Source: JACDAE01 sp963717195 (GTDB lineage Bacteria; Chloroflexota; Ktedonobacteria; Ktedonobacterales; Ktedonobacteraceae). Taken from it: a stretch of DNA of 64,000 nucleotides. The translations under genes and the position numbers were made by a program. Of this stretch, positions 34,571 through 43,855 are shown piece after piece. Each line of letters begins with the position of its first letter. The first letter of the stretch is position 1. The DNA is taken from the NCBI GenBank assembly GCA_963717195.1, contig CAVQVR010000007.1, forward strand, positions 1 through 64,000, read 5' to 3'. Under the pieces are notes generated by a model. That model did no database searches. It was given only the letters and a program-made list of their open reading frames with translations, and was not told the DNA's origin.

Positions 34571-34599
34571 AGGATAGCAGCAAGGGATGGAAATGTCAA
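34571..34599 (-). promoter_or_regulatory. Promoter of the argH-argG operon
   Basis: On the minus strand a perfect -35 box TTGACA (34594-34599) and a -10 box TATCCT (34571-34576) are separated by 17 bases. Transcription would start near 34563, just before the T-box Stem I. The segment 34600-34934 upstream, between divergent operons, has no other gene that I can see. Confidence 0.75.
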
Positions 34600-34934
34600 T
34601 TTTACAATTGTCTATTTTACGATGGATAGTCTGACTACCTTGTCTCGGTTGTTGGGATAGAAGTACCGCAGTAGTTACAGAATACCTTGCTGAGTAGTAT
34701 AATAAGACAACTGGGTAGAATCGGTATAATTGTATTTCTATGGATAAAATTGAGCTAAACCTGAGGATAAAATGCATCCTGGTAGAGCCACAACAAATAG
34801 TGGATGAGGCCGATAAACCACACAGATTTACGCTCATTTCGCCAAGCCTTCACCACTTGATGTTGTTCTGCCGGAGATCATAAAGGTCATCTCTTAGTTT
34901 TACTTATTATTATATTATAAGGAAGGATCTTATC

Positions 34935-36263
34935 ATGCAGTTTCCGCCTGACTCTAACAATTCAACAGATGAAAATTTCGGAAATGGCAATTTTCCTATT
35001 ATAACTGAAAAGAGGCGCTCTATCCCAAAAATGCTTTCTGGTCGGAATGGCTATGTTCCGCCTCAAGCTTTTTTTCTACATGAAGCTCCTCCACCAGTTT
35101 ATCCTGTTGGGCAGGAACGCGCATGGATTCCTTCTAACATACGCATACCTTCTAAAAAGAACTTTTTTTTCATTGTACTGATTGTGGTGGGGATTGTGCT
35201 TGCCATCCCCTTTATCGCTTTAAAACAATCCTTTCCTACCAGTAAAGCAACGGCGGTCCATCTGAAGCCTGCTCCTGTGCATACAGCGACCCATACGACC
35301 GTAAAGGTTTCTCCAATTATTGCACCTCTGGGTAAAACCATCTTTCCATCAGCGGGGAAGATTATGACGGGTGTATCTAGCGCACGTGATTTGAATGTTA
35401 TAGGTACATTTGAGAAGGATGCGGGAAAAAATGCATCGATGATATTGTTCTATCAAGACTGGGGTGCAAGCGATGGTGATCAGAACTTTCCTACACTGTG
35501 GGTAAGCTCTGTGCGCAACCATGGCTCTCTTCCCATGATTGTCTGGCAACCGTGGGTGTCTGAAGTGTATCCACAAGGCAATAATGAGCCCACCTATGCG
35601 TTAAAAAATATTATCGCTGGCCGCTTTGACGCTTATATTAAGCAGTGGGCGAAGAATGCAAAAGCATGGAGTAAGCCATTATTTCTGGACTTTGCTCCTG
35701 AGATGAATGGTAATTGGAATCCCTGGGATGAGGGTCTCAATGGTAATAAAGCGGGAGAGTTTGTGCAGGCGTGGCGACATGTTCATACTATTTTTACTGC
35801 TGTTGGTGCCAGTAATGTGACGTGGGTGTGGGATCCGAATGTCACTTATATCGGGAGTACTCCCCTCGCGGAACTGTATCCTGGCGACGCCTATGTCGAT
35901 TGGACGGCGATGGATGGCTTTAACTGGGGTACGAGCAGAAAATATACTACCTGGCTTCCGTTTTCTGAGGTTTTTGGTCTAACTTATAGCGCTATTCTTA
36001 AAATTACGCATAAGCCTATGATGATTGCCTTACTTAGTAGCGCCGAAAAAGGAGGCAACAAAGCTGCCTGGATCAATGATGCCTACTCTGTAGAATTGCC
36101 GGAGCATTTTCCCGCCATCAAAGCCGTGGTGTGGTTTGATCAGGTCACGCAACAAGATTGGCGTATAGAGTCATCATTTGCTGCACAACAAGCGTTTGCT
36201 CAAGCGATGCAGGCACCAATTTACGCCTCGAATACCTATGGTGGTAGCTATATGGGGGGCTGA
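34935..36263 (+). CDS. Membrane-anchored GH26-like protein, probable loss of the nucleophile
   Basis: A cytoplasmic N-terminal tail of about 75 residues is followed by one membrane helix (FFFIVLIVVGIVLAIPFIAL) and an extracytoplasmic domain resembling glycoside hydrolase family 26 (beta-mannanases and relatives). The acid/base Glu256 is present in FAPEMNGNWNPW, and aromatic sugar-binding residues (WVWDPN, MDGFNWG) are conserved. The segment that normally reads MIAE..S.E.GG..AAW reads MIALLSSAEKGGNKAAW, so Leu366 stands where the nucleophile Glu is expected. It could bind rather than cleave polysaccharide. AAGGAAGGA precedes the start. Confidence 0.75.
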   Translation: MQFPPDSNNSTDENFGNGNFPIITEKRRSIPKMLSGRNGYVPPQAFFLHEAPPPVYPVGQERAWIPSNIRIPSKKNFFFIVLIVVGIVLAIPFIALKQSFPTSKATAVHLKPAPVHTATHTTVKVSPIIAPLGKTIFPSAGKIMTGVSSARDLNVIGTFEKDAGKNASMILFYQDWGASDGDQNFPTLWVSSVRNHGSLPMIVWQPWVSEVYPQGNNEPTYALKNIIAGRFDAYIKQWAKNAKAWSKPLFLDFAPEMNGNWNPWDEGLNGNKAGEFVQAWRHVHTIFTAVGASNVTWVWDPNVTYIGSTPLAELYPGDAYVDWTAMDGFNWGTSRKYTTWLPFSEVFGLTYSAILKITHKPMMIALLSSAEKGGNKAAWINDAYSVELPEHFPAIKAVVWFDQVTQQDWRIESSFAAQQAFAQAMQAPIYASNTYGGSYMGG

Positions 36264-36273
36264 GTTTACATTT

Positions 36274-36738
36274 ATGCAAAAATCAGATCAGAGTGCTATT
36301 TTTAACATTTTGCATGATGGGACGTTTCTCACTTTTCAAAAAGAAGCAGATGGCATTGATTTTCGGATAGAGATCCAGTATTTAGCAGCGATGGTAGATC
36401 CAACTTATACCTATTTCACAGGAGTTTTCAAAAATTGCCAACGGTTCTTACTTCAATTGTGGGAAGACGAGAAAAAATATTATGAAGATATTGATCTAAT
36501 TAGTACTCTTTTGGTGAATATGGAAATATCCAGTTCAAGCTTTGAGAAGATGCGAGTTTTTATTCATTGCATAAGCGAAGAAAAGGAACATGCTGGGGCT
36601 TCTCTTATCTTTATATGTGAAAGTGTTATTCTCTTCGATGAAGGGCAGAGAGAAGTCACTCTCAGTGAATTGCAAGAACTAGGATGCCGCTATTGGAGTC
36701 TTATCTCTCCAAGTGAGGACAAGGATGAAATATGTTAG
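36274..36738 (+). CDS. Hypothetical protein, AT-rich gene
   Basis: The 154-residue product begins MQKSDQSAIFNILHDGTF and contains VDPTYTYFTGVFKNCQRF. It looks like a single soluble alpha/beta domain. I do not recognise it; its size and context resemble immunity-type proteins of contact-dependent systems, but this is only an impression. The frame is open from 36178 but overlaps the GH26 gene, so the ATG at 36274 is preferred; a run of Gs lies upstream at some distance. Base composition is clearly more AT-rich than in the neighbouring operons, suggesting transfer. Confidence 0.6.
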   Translation: MQKSDQSAIFNILHDGTFLTFQKEADGIDFRIEIQYLAAMVDPTYTYFTGVFKNCQRFLLQLWEDEKKYYEDIDLISTLLVNMEISSSSFEKMRVFIHCISEEKEHAGASLIFICESVILFDEGQREVTLSELQELGCRYWSLISPSEDKDEIC

Positions 36739-36810
36739 AGAATGAAGTTCATTTTTACTCCCAGGTAAAAGGCTTCACTTTTATCAGGGACTGTGTTGTA
36801 AATCAACCTC

Positions 36811-37194
36811 TCATATATTAATATCATATACTATCAGTTCATTGGTCAAAATCTCTACAAACTTCTTTTCCTCGAATGGTGTCCCTTCAGTTTCTAGCAA
36901 AACTATGTCATTCCCTAATTTTAGCGAAGAAAAATTATCTTCGGTTGTCTCTAACATCCCTATCAATGAAATGTTGTTCTCATTTATTTTGATTTGAAAT
37001 ATTTTATTCTGAGCCAACAAGATATCATGTCCCCACTTAAGTGTACAAGGTATTTCTATTTCTATCTCATAGATACCTCCCACTATTGGTTCTACTCCCA
37101 TCCATCCACCTTTGCAATTACCAAGTTCTGTATTGAATTCTACCCCAATACCTTTATCGTTCTCGATGAAAACTTTCGTTATCTTTACTCTCAT
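36811..37194 (-). CDS. Hypothetical beta-rich protein, possible immunity-type protein
   Basis: The 127-residue product (RVKITKVFIENDKGIGVEF ... ILTNELIVYDINI) is rich in Val, Ile, Glu and Lys in alternating pattern, which suggests a beta-sheet fold. No family is recognised. AGGTG is six bases from the ATG. It follows the broken SUKH-like gene on the same strand and converges with 36274-36738. The gene is AT-rich, like its neighbours. Confidence 0.6.
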   Translation of the reverse strand: MRVKITKVFIENDKGIGVEFNTELGNCKGGWMGVEPIVGGIYEIEIEIPCTLKWGHDILLAQNKIFQIKINENNISLIGMLETTEDNFSSLKLGNDIVLLETEGTPFEEKKFVEILTNELIVYDINI

Positions 37195-37241
37195 ATTTCA
37201 CCTGACAAATAAACTTTCGTAACGACTCAGATCTCCAAGCC

Positions 37242-38245
37242 CTAAAATGGTAAGAGTCCTGCGGTTAGCACATCTATATCTTCCTTTGGATAGATATTTC
37301 GTTTCTGCCATCCAGGGAAGCCTCCCCAACGAAAACAGAGCCGTAAATACTGGCGAAACGTCAAGCCGTTCCAGGCTCCATAAATCATTGCATCTGCTGT
37401 AGAACACGGCAACGTAATCTGAGCATAATCTCGGACTGAATCCAAGTATTTTGCGGTTTCATCTGGCCAGAGGTCGAGAAAAAGATGCTGTTGTTGAGGC
37501 ATTATATGCCAAAATTGTTCAATGAGAGCTATCTTTTCTTCTGTTAGGGAGGGGATAAATAAAGGGTCGAGTCTGCTAAAGGATGGAGATAATAACCTCC
37601 AGTATCGAAAACACGCTTCTCAAGATATGAGATATGCTCTGTGATTACTGTATACCATTCCTGATGATGACCGACAAAATTCACTCCTCCCACAATTTCG
37701 TACCATGCGCGGACAGATAGTGGGAGCGTCCCTACTATATTCTCTAACCGTTTTACCAATGTTTTGGGATTCAATGCCCTTTGGTATGCTTCTTGCCTTC
37801 TACGTAGGCTCATTTCGTGTTCAGATCCTGGGTCATTTAACGCTTGTATCATCTGCTCTAAGTGGAAGGTACGCTCTTCATTTTCATTAGCGGGGAGAAA
37901 AAGAGGTGGGCACTCCAGTACCCTCTCTAACATCTCTGTGTACATCTGACGCTCATGAAAGTCGAAAGAGAACTCTTTCTTCTTATCCATCGTGCTTATA
38001 GTTTGCCGCAATATCTGTTTTCCCAAGAAAGGCTGTACCCACCCATATCCGAATTAATACCCAATTGCACATAATCTTGGGATGAGCATCTCTATATTTT
38101 TTCGCACCCGTCTCATTGTTTCATGTGCTACGTCCAATGCATCATCAAAAAGGGGTTTCTCATTTATCTGATCTCCGAGTCTTATTAATTCATTCCAAAC
38201 CTGTTCATGTTCTCCAGATTGATACTGGTCTAAAAATCTTCCCAT
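37242..38245 (-). pseudogene. Broken SUKH/SMI1-like gene (one stop, one frameshift)
   Basis: Three consecutive pieces read as one protein. The first starts MGRFLDQYQSGEHEQVWNEL with AAGGAG upstream and ends at an in-frame TAA (38054-38056) after LCAIGY. The same frame continues FGYGWVQPFLGKQ and reaches PLSVRAWYEIVGGVNFVG, a typical SMI1/KNR4-like core, before a stop at 37544. A shift near 37575 then joins SLTEEKIALIEQFWHIM and LRLCFRWGGFPGW, the usual C-terminal end. Together about 330 residues are covered. The family commonly acts as immunity protein against toxins; here it is probably inactive unless both lesions are sequencing errors. Confidence 0.75.
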
Positions 38246-38345
38246 GATTTTCTCCTTCTCGCAAAGAAATTCTTGTAAGAAACAACGTTCGATGTACCTG
38301 TTTGAACCTGGCACTCCAAAGTCTTGTTGAGAAATAACGTTTAAA

Positions 38346-38414
38346 ATAATCGTAACGACCAGATCTGTATATAAGCAGAGAGAATGAAAGAAGTGCTGAG
38401 TTGTTACGATTATT
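38346..38414. repeat. 12-bp inverted repeat in the gap 38246-38749
   Basis: AATAATCGTAAC (38346-38357) and its exact complement GTTACGATTATT (38403-38414) are 45 bases apart. They lie upstream of the broken SUKH-like gene. They could be an operator or insertion ends; nothing in between looks coding. Confidence 0.45.
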
Positions 38415-38616
38415 TATTCTATTTTTACATAATAAATCATGTTTAAAATTATTCCCAAGGCATTTGTGTTCACCGTTCTTTATGAAACATGATTGCGTTG
38501 CGGCATGGAACAATCACTTAAATCTGAATAGTTTCATTCACGATTTTCCTACTCAGGAAACTAACCGGCTATTCAACCAAATATCTAACTCTACAACGGG
38601 AATTCAGGGTAGGAGG

Positions 38617-38743
38617 CACACGGGTTTATAAATCGCACCTCTACATCATTGGGGGCGTGGTTCAAGAGAGTGGCAGCATTCGCGTTTCCCAAAGGAGAAG
38701 AGCGATTGATACCCGTGTGTAGGGGCGCGATTTATGAGCCCGC
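38617..38743. repeat. Palindromic-family element with diverged arms
   Basis: The left arm is CACACGGGTTTATAAATCGC then ACCTCTAC (38617-38644), and the right arm GTAGGGGCGCGATTTATGAG then CCCGCATG (38719-38743 and onward) pairs with it at roughly four fifths of positions. The interior of about 75 bases is not coding. It sits between the amidinotransferase gene and the SUKH relic. Confidence 0.65.
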
Positions 38744-38749
38744 ATGCCC

Positions 38750-39616
38750 TTACGGATAAACAACATCGAGTGCCAGCGTAAGGCAGCGTACGCCACCACC
38801 AGCCTTAAGAAACTCAGTCACTGGAGAGACGCACACGTTGTAGCCCCATTTGTGCAGGATACGTTCTACACGCGCAGGGCAGTGGGGCATAATCACTGTA
38901 TTGCCAACCACAATGGAATTAGCGCTGAAGGCGAGCGCCTCATCCAGTTCAAGTACCAGCGGCTCAGGTATAAATTGTAGCATGTCTTCAGCGCTACTCT
39001 GATGCCATACGTCCGGAGCAATAATTGCATGGCGCTCATCAAGAGGGCAGAAGCTGATATCCAGGTGGTAAAGGCGCTCGTCGATCAGTCGAATGGAATG
39101 GAATGGAACGCCGAGCTGCTTTGCCAGAGCAGCATGTGCACCCAGTTCCGTGCGAAATCCATAACCAGCTACTAACTGACCATTGACTATAAAGGCGTCG
39201 CCACAACCCTCAAAATAGAGCTGAGGATCGTTGGAGAACTCTACAACCTCGAAATCGTGAGCACAAAACCATTCATTGTTGTAAATCACTTCCGGCTGAC
39301 GTTCGGGAAACTTAAATTTGCTGGGGATAAAGGTGCGGCCATTGACCAGACCAGCATTCGCAGTAAAGACGAGATCGGGTAATGCATGGACCGCTTCCAT
39401 GGTCAGAACAGTTCCACCCGCATGCTTGATATTGGCGGCGAGATTCTCCCATTGTTTGTGCGCCAGGTCACGGTCGGGCGCGTCCTGTGTATGCATCCAG
39501 GGGTTTATTTCATAGAAGACGCCGAAATGATCTGGTGGGCACATCAGGTAGGTGCGACCCCAATTCAGTGCATTATTAGTAGTATCATTACTCTCTGAGA
39601 AATCTGAGCCAGCCAT
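38750..39616 (-). CDS. Amidinotransferase-fold hydrolase (DDAH / arginine deiminase-related)
   Basis: The pentein-fold enzyme of 288 residues has the catalytic Cys near the end in GGGVRCLTLALDVV, the His in YHLDISFCPLDERHA, and the acidic segment FEGCGDAFIVNG. The N-terminal LMCPPDHFGVFYEINPWM and DLVFTANAGLV match the dimethylarginine dimethylaminohydrolase and ornithine/arginine-modifying group. Substrates of this group include dimethylarginine, arginine and related guanidines. GAGGAG lies nine bases before ATG. No arginine-pathway gene is directly adjacent, so the substrate stays open. Confidence 0.85.
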   Translation of the reverse strand: MAGSDFSESNDTTNNALNWGRTYLMCPPDHFGVFYEINPWMHTQDAPDRDLAHKQWENLAANIKHAGGTVLTMEAVHALPDLVFTANAGLVNGRTFIPSKFKFPERQPEVIYNNEWFCAHDFEVVEFSNDPQLYFEGCGDAFIVNGQLVAGYGFRTELGAHAALAKQLGVPFHSIRLIDERLYHLDISFCPLDERHAIIAPDVWHQSSAEDMLQFIPEPLVLELDEALAFSANSIVVGNTVIMPHCPARVERILHKWGYNVCVSPVTEFLKAGGGVRCLTLALDVVYP

Positions 39617-40265
39617 TAAGAAAACTCCTCGCCTGTAGTATATGGCATATACATAAAGAAACTCATCCTGGTGCTTGTAACGTTAAAAGGGCGTGTGTAG
39701 AACTCCTCTACCAGGAACTATATACGCTGTTAACGTCTGGCATTGAATACGAGTAACATGTGTGCGGACGAGATCAATTCCACCATGCCGGGGTAGGGGC
39801 TCGCATAGTTCGCGCCCGCTGTGCCCGAGGAATCTGTATTGTGCGATCTGATCTTTCGTGAGAGCATCCTTTTTGCAATTGTGCATATTGCATAAACATA
39901 TGGAGGATATTGCTCACTCATACTCTTGCTAACCACTTGATGGCCTATCCTGCCTGACGTAGAGCCAACGTATCCAGGACGAGATCAACTCGCCGAGTGT
40001 AAGGTCGGCCATGACCTGCGTTGGTGTGGCATGGCGTACCCTGCTGCGAATAGTAAGGCGGCCCGTAACCGGTTCTTGTTTGCTTGAAGCTGTTTTGTGG
40101 TTGCCATGTTTGCTTCCAGCCCAGTAAAATCGTACAGCACACATTTGTGATGAAACACGCCCGCCAGAAGCTTTTATGGGTCGTACACGCACTTTCTGGC
40201 GATATTTGCCTCTCAATTTTCGTCGTCGCATATGTTCCCCATTCTTTACATCAATCAAAATGTGT

Positions 40266-40466
40266 ACAGAGCACCCGTCCGGGTTTATAAATCGCACGTA
40301 ACGATTCAGGTCTGCTCGCCACCTGCGGTGGCTCGCCCAGGTTTGGTGTGGACGGTGGGATTGGCGGCCTGGGGCCGCCAATCCCACCGTCCACACCAAA
40401 CGGCTTGCGAAGCGCCGTAGGCGCTGAGGAGTTACAATCACACGGGTTAATAAATGGCACCCCTAC
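40266..40466. repeat. Clover-leaf palindromic element
   Basis: The 925-base gap 39617-40541 contains this structure. The centre is a perfect 28-bp hairpin (40342-40369 with 40373-40400, loop TGG). Small hairpins lie on each side (CCACC-TGC-GGTGG at about 40318 and AGCGCC-GTA-GGCGCT at about 40410), and GTAAC/GTTAC can close the whole. Outside, GGGTTTATAAATCGCAC and GGGTTAATAAATGGCAC occur as a direct repeat, the second continuing CCCTAC as in the GTAGGGG family. The rest of the gap (39617-40265) has open frames but none with family features or a ribosome binding site, so I call no gene there. Confidence 0.75.
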
Positions 40467-40541
40467 GTCGTTCCCCTTCATGGAGGGAGTCCTCAAATGT
40501 TTTCCTCTCTCTGTAGCATACTCCACTATGAAATAGGCGAG

Positions 40542-43461
40542 TTATCCTGTGTTTCTTACGCCAGCAGCGATGCCGTTAATCGTCAATAGGACGGCATATG
40601 TCAATTTATCCTGTTCAGACTCTTCATTGCTGTTTTCCTGGCGAAGATTGCGGTCCGAAATACCTCCCGATGCACGCAGGCGGCGTAGCAGCGCTACCTG
40701 GAAGTAGCTCAATGGATCGACATAAGGGTTGCGACGACGGATAGATTGTTGCAGGACGGGTGATGTGTCGAGTAGCGCTTTGCCACCAACGATGCGAATG
40801 ACATTGCTACGTGTGCGCTCATACTCTTCCTCGATCTCGCGTGAGAGGCGTACGCGTAGAGCTTCATCGTCGACAAGCATGGCGTAGTGTTGAGCAATGT
40901 GCATGTCGGCCTTAGAGAGCGTCATCTGCAGATTGTCCAGGAAGGCACGCCAGAAGGGCCAGTGTCGATAGAGATATTGCAATTGGTCGAGGCGAGCGGA
41001 ATCCTCACCGATATACTCTTCTAGTGCACCTCCCACGCCATACCAGCTTGGCAAGACGTAGCGACTCTGCATCCAGGAGAAGACCCAGGGAATGGCTCTC
41101 AGCTCCTCAATGCCACGTCCCCTGGTGCGGCGTGCCGGACGTGAGCCAATATTGAGCCAGCCCAGCTCCAGCAGTGGAGTGGCCTGCTCAAAGAAACTCA
41201 GGAAGGTGGGATCCTCGTAGATGAGCTGACGGTAGCGCTTATGAGCGCTTGTCGATAGGGTATCCATAAGCGCAATCCATTCAGGGGTTGGGCCTGGGTG
41301 TACCTGCGTCTCAATAATGCCTTCGTCTGGAATGCTTGATTGCACCACACCAGCGACGACCAGTTCCATGTTTCTGATGGCAATCTCGTGTTGGCCATAT
41401 TTGAAGGAAAGCATCTCACCTTGCTCGGTAATGCGCAAATGTCCATTGACCGTTCCTGCTGGTTGGCCGAGGATAGCTTCGTAGATGGGCCCACCACCGC
41501 GTCCAATAGCCCCACCCCGGCCATGAAAGAGCGTGATGCCGATGCCGTGACGTTTTCCTAGTGCGGCGAGGCGTCCCTGTGCCTGATAGAGTTCCCAGCT
41601 TGATGTGAGAATACCACCATCCTTGCTGCTATCCGAGTAACCGAGCATAACCTGTTGTTGATAGTGGCAGTGAGCGATATAGGCACGATAATGGGGATGT
41701 GTGAATGCCTGCTTAAGAATATCGGTACATGAATGTAAGTCATGAATAGTTTCAAAGAGCGGCACAACGGGGAGATTATTGATGCCGGCCTCTTTACAGA
41801 AGAACTGAACCTCTAGCAGATCGCTCAGGCTACTGGTCATGCTGATAATGTAGCAGGTAATCGCCTGCTCACCAAATTCCTCGCGAGCCTCGCGAATGGC
41901 ATGGAAGGTATTGAGCACATGCCAGGTCTCTTTGCTCAGCTTCAGGTCTGGACGTGTGAGAAGGCGTGGATCGCCCAACAGATTATCGAGGAGATAGAGG
42001 CGTGCTGTCTCGTCGATCTTCATATAGTCTTCTTCAAATAGACCGGTGACGCGTAGCAGTTCGGCAAGAGCAGTGGCATGGCGCTCGCTATGTTGCCGCA
42101 CGTCCAGTGCCACAAAATAGAAGCCAAATATCTCTACCTGGCGTATCAGGCGGGAGACCTGGCCCTGGGCAAGCTCGTATTCGCCATCACATAGCAAGCT
42201 GTCGCGTATCAGGGAGAGATCATGCAACAATTCAGCGGCGTTTTTATAGGCAACAGGGGGTTGCTGTCCCTTATCGGTAGGAAGTACCTCTTTAAAAGAC
42301 TGTAGGCCTCCGCTCTGGTTTGACTCTGCTGGTGATGTAAGCGTTGCCTCCAGGCGCTTCCACATAAAGGATAACTTGCGTCGATAAGGCTGCAATGCCA
42401 CTTCGGGACCAAGCTCGTCGTTATATTCGGGTAGACGAGCTGTATCCTCGTCAAGGGAATGTTGCAGTGCCTTCGTCACACATGAGTAATTGAGCGATTG
42501 TGAGAACTCCTGGGCCAGTTTCTGGATAGCCGTGCGATAGTGCTCAATGATGTTGGTACGCTGCAAATTGAGAGCCGTAAGCATGGTCTGCGGGCCTACG
42601 AAGGGGTTGCCATCCTGGTCGCCACCGATCCAGGAACCCAGACGTAAGAATGGAGGTACTGTAATGTTGGGATATGCCTCGTGTAGTAGCTCTTCAAATT
42701 CAGTATAGAGGTCTGGCAGGGCATCATAGAGAATCTCGTCGAGGTAATAGATTCCCATTTTGATTTCGTCAAGTGGCTGTGGGCGCACACTGCGTACGGT
42801 ATCGGTGCGCCAGAGCAGATCGATGGCACCTTCAAGGTCGCGCTGCCAGTGCTTACGCTGGCGGGGAGTCATCCTCTCGTGCTGCTGATCCCAGATTTCC
42901 AGCAAGTCGGCGACGCGCCGTGTTTTTGTAATCAGGCTGCGTCTGGTTGCTTCTGTTGGATGTGCGGTAAAGACCAGTTCAATCGAAAGCTGGTCAAGCA
43001 ACTTCTGGATAGTGGAGGCATCCAGGTTATTTTTTTGTAGGAAGCAGAATCAGAGCTGCAAGAGAGCCGCGTTGTGGTTGATCTTCGTGGCTCGCTTCGT
43101 AGACGCGACGACGGCGGATACGGTGGTATTGTTCGGCACTATTCACAAGATGGAAGTAGACGGTGAAGGCGCGGATAACGTCGATAGCGGTATCGAGGCT
43201 ACAGCTATCAACAATCTGTACAATCTCCTGGTCAAGTTGTCTTATTTCGGAGCGTAAGCGCTCGGCCTCTTCAGGTGCAGCATCAACAAGTTGCTGATCA
43301 CAATCGCGCAAACGTTTACAGGCGGTGCGTAGACGTTCAACGGTAGTAAAGACAGCATGACCTCTGTGCTGTTGGATTGCCTGCCCCAGCGCATTGCCAA
43401 GGGTACGAATATCCTGGCGCAGGGGAGCGTCTTTTTCACGACGGGCATCAAATTCTGGCAT
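40542..43461 (-). CDS. ppc: Phosphoenolpyruvate carboxylase, interrupted by a frameshift
   Basis: PEP carboxylase forms oxaloacetate from PEP and bicarbonate. The N-terminal part (from ATG 43461 with AAGGA seven bases upstream) reads LRQDIRTLGNALGQAI and AFTVYFHLVNSAEQYHRIR and stops at 43027. The rest continues in the +1 frame from about 43030: LLDQLSIELVFTAHPTEATR, FHGRGGAIGRGGGP, GYSDSSKDGG and the C-terminal INGIAAGVRNTG are all intact. The shift coincides with a run of seven As (43030-43036 as Ts on plus); one A fewer restores one frame of about 972 residues. A homopolymer sequencing error, a recent mutation or transcript slippage are the choices. Confidence 0.9.
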
Positions 43462-43577
43462 CAATCTATCCTTATGAGTGGAAGATATCATAGCAGCCAA
43501 TCGATTTCCTGGCTGTCTGGCGCACCGTTGAGCCTTTGTTGTAGCCATTTTATCACATATAGGAATGTTTCTTCATT

Positions 43578-43614
43578 GTAGGGTCCACGTTTACGCCGCC
43601 CAGGTGTGGTGGAG
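43578..43614. repeat. Half copy of the palindromic repeat family
   Basis: GTAGGGTCCACGTTTACGCC followed by GCCCAGGTGTGGTG matches the arm of the elements at 13413 and 21898, but no complementary arm is found. It lies 117 bases upstream of the PEP carboxylase start, in the 394-base gap 43462-43855. The gap also has an inverted repeat TTCTTATA/TATAAGAA near 43714-43735. I see nothing else in it. Confidence 0.65.
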
Positions 43615-43855
43615 TGGCAAAATGTATGCTTTATCTATAGGGATTGTGCAGGTTGCACAAAAAGAGAGCCTATGCGTTCTTATAAATTGTCTCTTTCTTT
43701 AGCAGGGAGATATTCTTATACTTCTTTATAAGAAGAGATAGAATGACTGCGCAAAGCGGCGCTTCTTCCTCTACGAATGAGCCGTGATGGTCACCCTGTG
43801 GTAATGATGCCTTGATGTTAGTGCATGTTGGAAAACATTAAAAAGGGAGTACTGC

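Noticed and set aside
39929..40441. 170-residue minus-strand frame over the clover-leaf element
   Set aside because: About a quarter of it is the palindrome itself, and no start signal or family is seen. The frames at 39683-39936 were rejected for the same reason.
43022..43040. Programmed ribosomal frameshift in ppc
   Set aside because: No supporting ribosome binding sequence or pseudoknot was seen, and PEP carboxylases are not known to use one; kept only as a weaker option than error or slippage.
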